This document shows positions 21,462-31,441 of a stretch of DNA of 64,000 nucleotides, piece by piece. The translations under genes and the position numbers were made by a program. The number at the start of each line of letters is the position of its first letter. Within the stretch, counting starts at the first letter, position 1. The notes beneath the pieces were generated by a model. That model was not told the DNA's origin, did not search any database, and saw only the letters and a program-made list of their open reading frames with translations. Source of the stretch: Chitinophaga pinensis (lineage in GTDB: Bacteria; Bacteroidota; Bacteroidia; B-17B0; Aurantibacillaceae); NCBI GenBank assembly GCA_945887955.1, contig CAMCZO010000001.1, positions 50,472 through 114,471 on the forward strand, read 5' to 3'.

Positions 21462-21878
21462 ATGATTACAAGTACAGTCAAATATATTGGCAAGCTAAGA
21501 ACTGAATCTGTTCATGAACTTTCTCAATCAATCATTTTCACTGATGCCCCTAAAGATAATCATGGAAAAGGAGAAGCTTTTTCGCCAACTGATTTAGTTG
21601 CTACGGCCTTAGCAAGCTGTATGCTTTCGGTGATGGGAATTGTGGCTTTAAAAGAAAATATAACGCCTATTGACGGAACAACTGTAGACGTAACTAAAAT
21701 AATGAATCAAGAACCAAGAAGAATTGGAGAGATTCATATAAAAATAACATTTCCTTTAAATAACTATTCCGAAAAAGAAAAAATTATGTATGAACGTGCC
21801 GCACATACCTGCCCTGTTTCAAAAAGTTTACATCCAGACTTAAAACAAATAGTTGAATTTATTTGGCAAAAAATATAA
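21462..21878 (+). CDS. OsmC family protein
   Basis: GKGEAFSPTDLVATALASCMLSVMGI...AAHTCPVSKSLHPDL. Confidence 0.88.
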   Translation: MITSTVKYIGKLRTESVHELSQSIIFTDAPKDNHGKGEAFSPTDLVATALASCMLSVMGIVALKENITPIDGTTVDVTKIMNQEPRRIGEIHIKITFPLNNYSEKEKIMYERAAHTCPVSKSLHPDLKQIVEFIWQKI

Positions 21879-21904
21879 GGCTTTTTACTTACTTTATATT
21901 ACAA

Positions 21905-23149
21905 ATGTTTAAAAACATTATTCATAGTATATTTACCAAAGGCATTGTAGCTTTAATTAATTTTTTCATATTAATTATTACTTCTCATTATTTTGGAATT
22001 AGTACTCGAGGAGAAATAAGTATTTTTATTTTAAACATTACCATTATTCAACTAATAAATGAAACGTATACTGGCTATAGTTTAGTTTATTTTATACCAA
22101 AATTTAATCTTAAAAAAATATTCATTATTGGTATAATTTATACATTAATATTTACCTCATTAAGCAATTTAATAATTGTATTTATTAATAAACAAATAAT
22201 TGGCTTTGAATGGATGGGATATATAATTTCATTAATCATTATTATTAATTCATTTAACAGTGTTCTTATTTTAGGAAAAGAAAAAGTTAAATTATATAAC
22301 TTTTTAAATTTCTTACAGCCTTTTTTATTGCTGCTTGGCGTTTTAATTTATATTTTTATTTTAAATGATAATTCAATTAGTGCTTTTGTTTTCCCTTTAT
22401 TTTTTTCGTTTGCAATTTCATTTGTAATTTCATTTGTTTACGCTCAAAAATTAGTGTTTTTTGATTTAAGCTTTACTAATTATGAATTTAAACCAATCAT
22501 TATCAATGGAATAATTTGCCAAGCCAGTACACTTATGTTTATTCTTGGAAATCGATACAGCTATTATTTATTACCAAGTACTTCTAAAATTGGATTATAT
22601 TCAACCGCATCGTCCTTAATTGAATCTATCTTAATAATTTCTAATGGTATCTCCCCTATTCTATTGGCTAGAGTTGCAAATCTAGGCGATACAAAACAAA
22701 GCTCAAAAATAACTTTAAGCTTAAGTAAAATCAGCTTAATTATAAGTTCAATTGCAGTTATTATAATTTTTATAATTCCAGAAACACTTTATTTAAAAAT
22801 ACTGGGTAATGAATTTATTGGCATTAAAGAATTGATGATGCTTTATGCGCCAGGCATTTTAATGATTAGTTTTTTCGGAATTATTAGCAATTATTTTTCG
22901 GCAATTGGGCAACTAAAAACAGTTTTATTAAGTAATAGCCTCGGATTTTTTTTCACTTTAATTTTAGCTCCACTTTTAATTAAAAAATATGATCTCGCAG
23001 GTGCTGCATATACTGCAAATATTACTTATTTGATAATTGCATTATCAATTTTTATACTATTTTTTAAAATTAATAAATTACCAATTAATAACTTATTTTC
23101 ATTTAAATCAGATTTTATTAATCTGAAAAAGTTACTATTTAATAAATAA
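21905..23149 (+). CDS. Oligosaccharide flippase family (Wzx/MATE-like) membrane protein
   Basis: Highly hydrophobic polytopic protein; FFILIITSHYFGISTRGEISIFILNITIIQLI...; ATG 21905 avoids overlap with OsmC gene. Confidence 0.75.
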   Translation: MFKNIIHSIFTKGIVALINFFILIITSHYFGISTRGEISIFILNITIIQLINETYTGYSLVYFIPKFNLKKIFIIGIIYTLIFTSLSNLIIVFINKQIIGFEWMGYIISLIIIINSFNSVLILGKEKVKLYNFLNFLQPFLLLLGVLIYIFILNDNSISAFVFPLFFSFAISFVISFVYAQKLVFFDLSFTNYEFKPIIINGIICQASTLMFILGNRYSYYLLPSTSKIGLYSTASSLIESILIISNGISPILLARVANLGDTKQSSKITLSLSKISLIISSIAVIIIFIIPETLYLKILGNEFIGIKELMMLYAPGILMISFFGIISNYFSAIGQLKTVLLSNSLGFFFTLILAPLLIKKYDLAGAAYTANITYLIIALSIFILFFKINKLPINNLFSFKSDFINLKKLLFNK

Positions 23150-23167
23150 AATATTGTTTTCGATTAA

Positions 23168-24106
23168 TTATTTAAACTCCCCAAGTTTTTTTTCGATTAA
23201 ATAGCTTGGTCTATTTCTTGAGGCTTCTAAACCTCTCCAAACATATTCTCCAATAATGCCAAGAGCAATCATTTGGAATGAAGAAACAAATAATATTACA
23301 ACCATCATACTAGACCAACCAGTTGAGTCAACAAATCCAAAAACTTTTCCGAAAATAACAATTAAGCCATAAATGAAAGCTAAAATACCCAAAATTAAAC
23401 CTGATACTGAAATCAATCGAATGGGAAAAAAAGAAAAAGCAACAAAGGAATCGACAAAAGCTTTAATTTTTTTTGATAAAGTATAAGTAGAAGTTCCTAA
23501 TTCTCTTTTTCGACGAACATATGGAATGCTAACAAATTCATAACCCAACCACATTAATAAGAAAGGGAAAAAAGTGTTTTTTTCATCCATTTTTATAAGA
23601 ATATCTTTAATTTCAACATCAAATAAATTCATATCGAAGCCTCCATTTGGCAAATTTTTCAAACCAAATTTTTGAACTAATTTATGAGTTGTATTTGAAA
23701 CAAATTTTTGTAAAAAAGGTTCTTCTCGATTTGTTCGATTGGCTAAAACTAACTTAAATCCTTTTTGCCAGTTTTCATACATTTTTAAAATTAGTTCTGG
23801 TGGGTCTTGCAAATCAGCAGATATTACAACATTACAATCACCAGTTGAATACGGTAAGGATGAAAAAACAGCATTTGTACTTCCAAAATTACGAACAAGT
23901 TTAATAATTTTTACTTTTTCAGGGTATAAAATTTGAAACTTTACCATTTCATTCCAGGTTCCATCTTTGGATCCATCATCAATTAATAAATATTCAAAGG
24001 TAACGTCAGTAGGGAATATTTTTTCATTCTCAATCATGCGATTGGCATAATCAGGAATATTTAATTCGTTAAAGTAACAAGGTGTAATTACCGTTATTTT
24101 TGGCAT
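23168..24106 (-). CDS. Glycosyltransferase family 2, polyprenyl-phosphate-type with C-terminal TMs
   Basis: ITVITPCYFNELNIPDY...LLIDDGSKDGTW...VISADLQDPPELI. Confidence 0.93.
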   Translation of the reverse strand: MPKITVITPCYFNELNIPDYANRMIENEKIFPTDVTFEYLLIDDGSKDGTWNEMVKFQILYPEKVKIIKLVRNFGSTNAVFSSLPYSTGDCNVVISADLQDPPELILKMYENWQKGFKLVLANRTNREEPFLQKFVSNTTHKLVQKFGLKNLPNGGFDMNLFDVEIKDILIKMDEKNTFFPFLLMWLGYEFVSIPYVRRKRELGTSTYTLSKKIKAFVDSFVAFSFFPIRLISVSGLILGILAFIYGLIVIFGKVFGFVDSTGWSSMMVVILFVSSFQMIALGIIGEYVWRGLEASRNRPSYLIEKKLGEFK

Positions 24107-24109
24107 AAT

Positions 24110-24844
24110 TTATTTTGTTGCTACTAACCCAATATTAGCCATTAAATTTTTTGGCATAATTGGCGAAATTTTATTTAGAGCTATTACTAATTCTTTTGAA
24201 TATCCTAACATCATTGAATTTGGCAAAGTCTTTAGAAAGAAGCCATATGTTTCAATAACTTTTAAACCTGAATCAATTGTATCCTTACTTAATGTCTCAA
24301 TTGAATAAACTCGCTGATGACCAACCAATTTATCTCTTGCACCTAATGTGTCTAACTCGGGCTGAAGATTCATTAAAACCGCTAACTGGCGATGTAGAGA
24401 TTCTTTATTAGGAACAATAATAATAATTTTTCCATGTTCAGTTATCCAGTTTTTCATTTCTTTTAAAAGAACTACCGGATCATCAACATGCTCTAACACA
24501 TGAGTTGCTAAAACACAATCAAATTTTTGAGTTGGCCTATATTCTTCAAACAAAGCACTAGCTACATCAACTTTATCTCCATGTAATTGTTTTGCTTTCT
24601 CTAACAAAACATCTGAACCATCTAATATAGTAGGCTTAAAATTTCTTTTAACGAGCTCTTCGGTAAAATTTCCTTCACCATAACCCATTTCTAAAACAGT
24701 TTTACAGCCTTTCATATTTTCAAAAACCCAATTATATGTATAAAATTGGCATTCGTCTTCTATAAATTTATCTTTCATCAAATCTTGTTCATGATATTCA
24801 TGAGCAATTTTATCAAGTTCTTCTTTTGTAACTGCCATAATCAA
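24110..24844 (-). CDS. Class I SAM-dependent methyltransferase
   Basis: VLEMGYGEGNFTEEL, DCVLATHVLEHVDDPVVLLKEM. Confidence 0.88.
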   Translation of the reverse strand: MIMAVTKEELDKIAHEYHEQDLMKDKFIEDECQFYTYNWVFENMKGCKTVLEMGYGEGNFTEELVKRNFKPTILDGSDVLLEKAKQLHGDKVDVASALFEEYRPTQKFDCVLATHVLEHVDDPVVLLKEMKNWITEHGKIIIIVPNKESLHRQLAVLMNLQPELDTLGARDKLVGHQRVYSIETLSKDTIDSGLKVIETYGFFLKTLPNSMMLGYSKELVIALNKISPIMPKNLMANIGLVATK

Positions 24845-26247
24845 TTATATTTTTGTCCTATTTTTAAACCTTGTATTATCTGATCATTAAAAGAAGTTGA
24901 AACAAAACCTGAGGCTGGTCCAATTAATTCAATTCCAGATAATTTAGTTTGCGTTATATTTAACAACCTTTCGAAATTAATCAAATTATTTGAAGTTGGC
25001 ATATTAACAGCATTTTTTAATGATTTAAATGATACATTTTTTATTTCTAATGAATTATTTAAAATATTATTTTTTAATAAAAAATGATTTAAGTACTCTA
25101 ATATTTTTTCATTCGTTTCTAATCCAAATTCATTTAAAACGTCTAAATTAAATTCGAAAATAAGCCTAACTTTTTCAGGATTATTTATTTTAGCAGAATA
25201 CTCTTGATTAGTTATTCTATATAGGGGCCCATTGTCAGAAATATAAAGAGAGGAAAATTGTCTTTTAATGTTGTTAAACTCAGTAGAACAAAAAACAACA
25301 GACACTGATGCTTTTTCCATAGTAATATCTGATGTGTCAATATGAGCAACTTGAAGTAAACTTTGTAAATCGTTACACCATATCAACTTATTTGTGTTTA
25401 CTTTTTTATCTTCAAAATTAAACTCATAGCTATCTGTTTTTATTAAACTTTCTGGCTTTTGAGAAATTATAGTCACATTTGAACTCATTTTTATTTTATG
25501 AAAAATAGATTCGGTTATCGCAGAGAAATTACCTTTTTTGGGATAATGAAAAAGGGTTGGGTTTAAATCTACTATTCCATTAATTCCATTTAATAACGTT
25601 TCTGGATAATATAAAGGCGTCCATGCTATTCGATGTAATAAAGCGGGACAGTCTTTTGAAGACATATTAAATGTTTTTTTACAAAAAGGCTCTATTAATA
25701 AGTCATGAAATGTTTTACCATGGTTTGCCATAGATACATCGAAATAACTAGAATTTAAAAACAATTTCTCATTTAATTTCTTTTGAGAAGCATGCAAAGA
25801 TTTATCGCCATTTTTAATTATTTCTTCTAATTCTGATTTTATTTTAGAGACTAAGTCGTTAGGTAATTTTTTAAAAATATCTAATGAATTTGCCATAATA
25901 ATATCTTCTGCAAATACTCCATTTGCAAACACTTCAATTTTATCTACTAAAACTGTTTCAATTTGATCACAAATATATTTTTGTACTAAATCAAAAAATC
26001 TAGCCGAATCGTTTCTTCTTGTTGAATCGTAACTTAATAAATCACTATTCTTTTTATGAAAAGTAGTAAATTCAAAAAAATTCATCCCAATATCAAAATT
26101 TGTTTCATTTATAGTTATGCCGGCAAAATGAGCTCCCCAATTAGGTGCAGGATTAATTATTGCAATTTTATTTTTTTTTGATAATTCATGTGCACTAACC
26201 AATGCAGCCGTATTATTTCCGTATACTATATAATCATAAGTAGTCAT
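24841..26247 (-). CDS. NAD(P)/FAD-binding oxidoreductase-like protein (degenerate Rossmann motif; UDP-galactopyranose mutase/amine-oxidase-like architecture possible)
   Basis: N-terminal YDYIVYGNNTAALVSAHELSKKNKIAIIN; degenerate glycine motif. Confidence 0.6.
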   Translation of the reverse strand: MTTYDYIVYGNNTAALVSAHELSKKNKIAIINPAPNWGAHFAGITINETNFDIGMNFFEFTTFHKKNSDLLSYDSTRRNDSARFFDLVQKYICDQIETVLVDKIEVFANGVFAEDIIMANSLDIFKKLPNDLVSKIKSELEEIIKNGDKSLHASQKKLNEKLFLNSSYFDVSMANHGKTFHDLLIEPFCKKTFNMSSKDCPALLHRIAWTPLYYPETLLNGINGIVDLNPTLFHYPKKGNFSAITESIFHKIKMSSNVTIISQKPESLIKTDSYEFNFEDKKVNTNKLIWCNDLQSLLQVAHIDTSDITMEKASVSVVFCSTEFNNIKRQFSSLYISDNGPLYRITNQEYSAKINNPEKVRLIFEFNLDVLNEFGLETNEKILEYLNHFLLKNNILNNSLEIKNVSFKSLKNAVNMPTSNNLINFERLLNITQTKLSGIELIGPASGFVSTSFNDQIIQGLKIGQKYN

Positions 26248-26251
26248 AATA

Positions 26252-27001
26252 TCACTTTTTTGTTTTTTTTATATTCACAAAGATTTCCGATCCTAAATTT
26301 GGTAAATATCTTTCCATTTTATAAAATCCATTTATAATTTGTTCGGTTATTAAACCGGCATTTATCATGTCTTGCATTTGCTGATGAGTAAATGGTTTAA
26401 AAGAGTAAGAACCACTTTCTATAACAGTAAATCCATTATTTTCAACGGTTTGTTTTAAAAGATCAATATTAAAATTCGTATGTTGCTGAAATTGAATATT
26501 GCTATCAGACTTTTGAAATTCTGATTTTATTATGCCCATTTCTACTGCCAATAATCGATGAAATGAACTTGCATTTGGAACATTAAAATGAATAATTGTG
26601 TCTTCTGAAGCAATATCGTAAAGGGCTTTAAAAAAAACAGACTGCTCAGGAATTTCATGTAATAATGAACTCACTAAAATAAAATTAAATTTTTTATCTT
26701 TTATTTGTGGTAAAGAATTTTCTAATAGTTCTTTAATTACTGTTACATTTTTATTTTTTGCTTTATCAATATCTTCTATCGCTTTATTGTAAAACATTTC
26801 AGCGGGTTCAATTACAGTTATGCTATCGTATGAACTAAAATCTAAAAAAATTGATTCTAATCCACATCCAACTTCTAAAATATTTTGATGATTATACTTA
26901 TTTAATAACTCAATCAACTTCATTTTTCTAAACGAAACCTGATATTTTTCGTAAGGTTGATTTGAATATTGTTCTTGATAATCTGATAAGTTTCTATTCA
27001 T
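26252..27001 (-). CDS. Class I SAM-dependent methyltransferase
   Basis: NILEVGCGLESIFLDF...FILVSSLLHEIPE. Confidence 0.85.
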   Translation of the reverse strand: MNRNLSDYQEQYSNQPYEKYQVSFRKMKLIELLNKYNHQNILEVGCGLESIFLDFSSYDSITVIEPAEMFYNKAIEDIDKAKNKNVTVIKELLENSLPQIKDKKFNFILVSSLLHEIPEQSVFFKALYDIASEDTIIHFNVPNASSFHRLLAVEMGIIKSEFQKSDSNIQFQQHTNFNIDLLKQTVENNGFTVIESGSYSFKPFTHQQMQDMINAGLITEQIINGFYKMERYLPNLGSEIFVNIKKTKK

Positions 27002-27923
27002 ATACTTTTTTATATGTAAGTTTTGGAGAAATAGTAAATCCCAAATTCTCCTTAAAAGTTGCTACACCAAAATTTTGAATGCCTTTTAATGAAGATGTTC
27101 CTGCGTCAATTAATTTAAATTGTTTTTGTTGAGCAAAATTATATATGCCATTTGCTAAAAATACAACAGGACTATATTGTTCAAAACCTTGCTTATCTCC
27201 CCAATAAAACACATATAAAACATTATTGTTTAATTTGATACAAACACATGCTGCTAAGCACTTTCCGTGTTGAGTAGATTTAAAAAAATAAACACTTTCT
27301 TCAAAAACATTATACATTTCTAAAATTTGTTCTAAGGTCATCGAAACTTTATACCCTTTTCCTTCACGATTTTCTTTTATAGTTTGATAAACCTCTTCAA
27401 TATCTGGTTTAGAAAAAACCTGCTCAAATACAAAATTTTCTCTTTCACATTTATTCAACCGTTTCTTATTATTACGCATCATTTTTTCAACTAATGGCTT
27501 ACTATCAACTATTAATGAATGATTAATCTCTTGATTGATAATAATAAAACCTTCATTTAAATAAATATTCAATAAAGATGATTCATCATGAATATGATGA
27601 GAAAAAGGTCTTGAAATAATTTCAATTTTTTTTGCATTTAAATTTTCAAAGTAGATAAGGATCTCCTTAACACAGTTGTTTTTTATTTTTAAATCTAAAT
27701 CGTCTTTAAAACTAATGTTACCATAAGTTCCTCGAAAAGGAGACCGATAATAGCCTGGCTCAATTTCAGTAAAATGACAAACACCAATTAATTTATCTTC
27801 AAATAATAATGAAAAATATAATGAAGTGCCTGTTTTATATAAGTTATAAAATTCTGGCTGATTGAAAAAATCACACCAATTAGGAATTTCATCTGGAATT
27901 AAAGGCTGAACACTTATACTCAT
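26994..27923 (-). CDS. GNAT/FemAB-like acyltransferase
   Basis: RNNKKRLNKCERENFVFEQV...YYWGDKQGFEQYSPVVFLANGIYNFAQQKQFKLIDAGTSS-type C-terminal fold. Confidence 0.7.
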   Translation of the reverse strand: MSISVQPLIPDEIPNWCDFFNQPEFYNLYKTGTSLYFSLLFEDKLIGVCHFTEIEPGYYRSPFRGTYGNISFKDDLDLKIKNNCVKEILIYFENLNAKKIEIISRPFSHHIHDESSLLNIYLNEGFIIINQEINHSLIVDSKPLVEKMMRNNKKRLNKCERENFVFEQVFSKPDIEEVYQTIKENREGKGYKVSMTLEQILEMYNVFEESVYFFKSTQHGKCLAACVCIKLNNNVLYVFYWGDKQGFEQYSPVVFLANGIYNFAQQKQFKLIDAGTSSLKGIQNFGVATFKENLGFTISPKLTYKKVYE

Positions 27924-28324
27924 TTTGGATAAACCTCTTTGAATTTATCATAATTTCTTATATAATCTTCTTCATTATAAGCAGTGCTTGCGAATACTAA
28001 TTGAACTGATGAATGAGAATACTGCATAGTATGCCAACAATTTGGAGGAACATACAATCCAATGTTTGGCCTATCTAAAGTATAAATCTGATTTTCTCCA
28101 TTTGGCAATTCTATATTTACAACTATTCTCCCGGCAACAGCAATTAATACTTGCTCGGTTTTATAATGCGCGTGCCTTCCTCTAACTACTTCTTCGGGTG
28201 TATAATAGGTCCAAAATACACGCTCAGCTTTAAAGGGGACATAATTAATTCCTTCATTAACCGAAATGTATCCTATGTCACTAGCCCCAAGCTTTTTAAA
28301 ATCAATTATATATGGCTTTATCAT
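27920..28324 (-). CDS. FdtA/QdtA/WxcM-like cupin (sugar 3,4-ketoisomerase family)
   Basis: VFWTYYTPEEVVRGRHAHYKTEQVLIAVAGRIVVNI...NIGLYVPPNCWHTMQYS. Confidence 0.88.
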   Translation of the reverse strand: MIKPYIIDFKKLGASDIGYISVNEGINYVPFKAERVFWTYYTPEEVVRGRHAHYKTEQVLIAVAGRIVVNIELPNGENQIYTLDRPNIGLYVPPNCWHTMQYSHSSVQLVFASTAYNEEDYIRNYDKFKEVYPK

Positions 28325-28423
28325 TTATTTATATTTTATAAAATTAAATAAAAAAAATTAAGAATAAACTAAACTATTATTTTTTAAGCGCTTTTATGGT
28401 TTTTTATAAAATCAAATCGATTC

Positions 28424-30070
28424 TTAATTTTGCTTTTTAACCGTTTTTAAATTTAATAAATTCATCGAATTATTTCCTAAACCCTTTATTTTATTACTAA
28501 CTAACCTGACTACCTCATCATAATATAATGGAATAATTACCGCATCATCTATTATTAATTGATCCATTTTTTGATACAAATTTATTTTTTTTAATTCATC
28601 ATTCTCCTTTAACGCAATTTCATACAAACTATCAAATCTCTCATTATGATAATGAAAAAAATTAACCCCTTGAGGTGAGAAATTTTTACTATAAAATAAA
28701 CTCATAAAGTTTTCTTCATCAGCATAATCACTATACCAAGATTTTTTAAATAAATTATACTCAGAATTATTTACGGCCTGCCTTAATACTGACGACTTTT
28801 CTATACTTATTTGAATCCGAATATTATTCTCAGCTAATTGCGATTGTATAAACTCAGCCTGCTCCTTATAAACATCTGTGGTATGCATCACTAATTCTGG
28901 CAAACCTACTCCATCCTTATATCCCGCTTCAGCAAGTAATTTCTGAACCATTTCTGGATTATAATCATATCCCTTTACCAAATTTGGATTATAACTTTTT
29001 AATCCTTTGGGAATAAATCCGGCATGTGCGGCTTCTCCAATATTATTTCTTAAATACTTGACTAATTTATTACGATCAAATGCATAATTAATAGCTTTTC
29101 GAATTGCTTTTAATTTTAAGGGTGAATTTATAACTATAGGGTTTTTTTCATCTACCAATATTCCAATATAATCTGTTTTCAAAAAAGTTTGTTTTTGAAG
29201 GTAAAATTTCTTCTTATATAATTCTCTTAGTTCACCTTGTTTATCCAAAACTTCATTAGTATTAAATGCATCGGCTCCACTCAACATATCAAACTTTCCA
29301 TTCAATAATTCCATAAAAGATGTTTCTCGATCTTTTATAAATGATACTGTTAAAGCATCCAAATATGGTAAACGATTTTGATTAGAATCACGCTCAAAAT
29401 AATTTTGATTTTTTAGTAATATTAGTTTTGTCCCTTCATCCCAAGCCTTAAAAGTAAAAGCTCCTGTACCAACAGGATTTTTTCTAAAATCTTGAGCATA
29501 CATCTCAATCGCTTCGCGCGGAATCACACTAAAAAATTTCATCGTCAAAATACTTAAAAAAGAACTAAATGGTTTTTTTAAATAAATTTTTAGTAGGGTA
29601 TCATTTATTGCGATAAATCCTTTATAACTTGATTTTTCACTTCGATCAATAACTTCCAATAAGCTAATAGCACTGCTCACTTTACTGTCGAATAACCTTT
29701 CAAAACTAAATACAAAATCTTTGGCTATTACTTTTCTGCCTTTACCTTTTTCGAAACATAAATTATCATGAAAATAAACATCATTTCTTAAGTAAAAACT
29801 ATATTCTAAACCATCTTCACTTAAACTATAACTTTTAGCAATACATGGTCTAATAACCATGCTGTCATCTAATTGAACCAATCCATTAAATATCTGATTA
29901 ACTGGCCATATGTTTTCGAAATTACTTGCCGCGGCTGGGTCTAAAGACGATAACCCATTCATTTCATTATAATTAAAAATGGTGCGGTCATCCTTAATTT
30001 TGTCGTCGTTGTTACACGAAAACAAAAAGAAAAATAAGATTGAAACTAACCAAAATCTTATAGTAATCAT
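28424..30070 (-). CDS. ABC transporter substrate-binding lipoprotein (oligopeptide/dipeptide-type, SBP family 5)
   Basis: Lipobox SILFFFLFSCNN; LSEDGLEYSFYLRNDVYFHDN; RKAINYAFDRNKLV; start at 30070 preferred. Confidence 0.9.
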   Translation of the reverse strand: MITIRFWLVSILFFFLFSCNNDDKIKDDRTIFNYNEMNGLSSLDPAAASNFENIWPVNQIFNGLVQLDDSMVIRPCIAKSYSLSEDGLEYSFYLRNDVYFHDNLCFEKGKGRKVIAKDFVFSFERLFDSKVSSAISLLEVIDRSEKSSYKGFIAINDTLLKIYLKKPFSSFLSILTMKFFSVIPREAIEMYAQDFRKNPVGTGAFTFKAWDEGTKLILLKNQNYFERDSNQNRLPYLDALTVSFIKDRETSFMELLNGKFDMLSGADAFNTNEVLDKQGELRELYKKKFYLQKQTFLKTDYIGILVDEKNPIVINSPLKLKAIRKAINYAFDRNKLVKYLRNNIGEAAHAGFIPKGLKSYNPNLVKGYDYNPEMVQKLLAEAGYKDGVGLPELVMHTTDVYKEQAEFIQSQLAENNIRIQISIEKSSVLRQAVNNSEYNLFKKSWYSDYADEENFMSLFYSKNFSPQGVNFFHYHNERFDSLYEIALKENDELKKINLYQKMDQLIIDDAVIIPLYYDEVVRLVSNKIKGLGNNSMNLLNLKTVKKQN

Positions 30071-30145
30071 ATTACAAATATGCAACTACTTAAAACTTAA
30101 AATACCGAAAATGAAATCAATTATACACAAAAAGATGTGAGGTAT

Positions 30146-31396
30146 TTATGGACTAACGCCTTCTTTTTCTGTTACTTTATCTACTGGGTCAAAATTAAAA
30201 CTTAAAGTTATTCGCCAAGTATTCTGTAAGGGATTTTGTAAACTTGTTGGGATTAAATATGACCCATCAATATTTATAACCTTAAACTTAAACCCTATTC
30301 CCATTGTAAAAAATTGTCGGCTTCCTTTTGTAATTGATTCATGGAAATAACCAGCTCTTACAAAAAAAGTTTTATCGTAGGCATACTCTAATCCTGAGGA
30401 AACATTTATTTCTTTCATTTCCTCCGAAAATCCTCCCGGAGCATCATTAAACGATTGCAAAATAGCTGTAGCAACTCCAACGTTTGGATCTTTTCCTAAA
30501 GCGATTTTTTGTTTTCCTGTAATTGGGTCAATCACAATTTCTTTTTGCCCTGAAGATGTAATGGTGGTTTGGTAAATTGGGGGTGTAGGAACTAATAATT
30601 TATTAAAATCTAAATAAACTCCAAAACTATTATAATCATCAATGTCTGTTTTCAATCCACCGCCTAATCTAATATTCATCGGAATAAAGTTTTGATCATT
30701 TGAATATTTTATTTTAGCCCCAACATTAGTTATAGCTAATCCTAAGGTTGCCACTGCTTTTTTATCTGATAAATTAAATTTTTCACTTTTAAAAAACATA
30801 CTTAAATCTACAGCAAAAGTACTTGCAGACGCCCCAGAACCTCCATTAAATGGCACTTTACTTATGCCGGAATTTATAAATCGAGAAGCTACACCCAATG
30901 CAAAATATTTTGATAACTTTTGAGTAAAAGCAAAATCAAGAGCAAATTCATTCGGTCTAAAATCACTCGTTTTTTGTCCAGAACTATTAGTTAATTCAAT
31001 GTTTCCTAAACTAAAATAACGCAATGATCCTCCAATAGTTTGTTTTGTATTTAATTTAATGTATCCTGCCAAATAAGACATGTTAATGTCCGGAACTAAT
31101 AACCTTAACCAAGGGGTAACTGTAAAGCCAAGCCCAAACTTCTTATCAGAAAAAGCCAATTTACTGCCATTCCAATGTATAGAATTTATATCTGGGTCAG
31201 TGGCTACTCCTACATCGCCCATAGCACCTTGTTTACTATCTGGACTGATCATTAAAAATGGAACAGCAGTAGTAATTGGGTTTATTGTACCCGAAAATCC
31301 ACTTAATTGACCTGAATTAATTGATTGTGAATGCAAAAAATTAAAACTTGATCCTAAAATGATAACTCCAATTACAAAATATCTTTTCATTGACAT
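30146..31396 (-). CDS. porV: Type IX secretion outer membrane protein PorV (LptO)
   Basis: ITTAVPFLMISPDSKQGAMGDVGVATDPDINSIHWNGSKLAF; adjacent to porU. Confidence 0.92.
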   Translation of the reverse strand: MSMKRYFVIGVIILGSSFNFLHSQSINSGQLSGFSGTINPITTAVPFLMISPDSKQGAMGDVGVATDPDINSIHWNGSKLAFSDKKFGLGFTVTPWLRLLVPDINMSYLAGYIKLNTKQTIGGSLRYFSLGNIELTNSSGQKTSDFRPNEFALDFAFTQKLSKYFALGVASRFINSGISKVPFNGGSGASASTFAVDLSMFFKSEKFNLSDKKAVATLGLAITNVGAKIKYSNDQNFIPMNIRLGGGLKTDIDDYNSFGVYLDFNKLLVPTPPIYQTTITSSGQKEIVIDPITGKQKIALGKDPNVGVATAILQSFNDAPGGFSEEMKEINVSSGLEYAYDKTFFVRAGYFHESITKGSRQFFTMGIGFKFKVINIDGSYLIPTSLQNPLQNTWRITLSFNFDPVDKVTEKEGVSP

Positions 31397-31433
31397 CTAA
31401 CTAATAAACATAAGTTTAAAAAAATTATAACGG

Positions 31434-31441
31434 CAAATTTA
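31434..31441 (-). promoter_or_regulatory. Candidate -7 element TAAATTTG between porU and porV
   Basis: TAnnTTTG on minus strand in the short porU-porV gap, 37 nt before porV start. Confidence 0.35.

Noticed and set aside
28325-28423. AAGCGCTT palindrome in intergenic gap upstream of the FdtA-like gene
   Set aside because: 8-bp palindrome alone, no extended stem or -7/-33 context.
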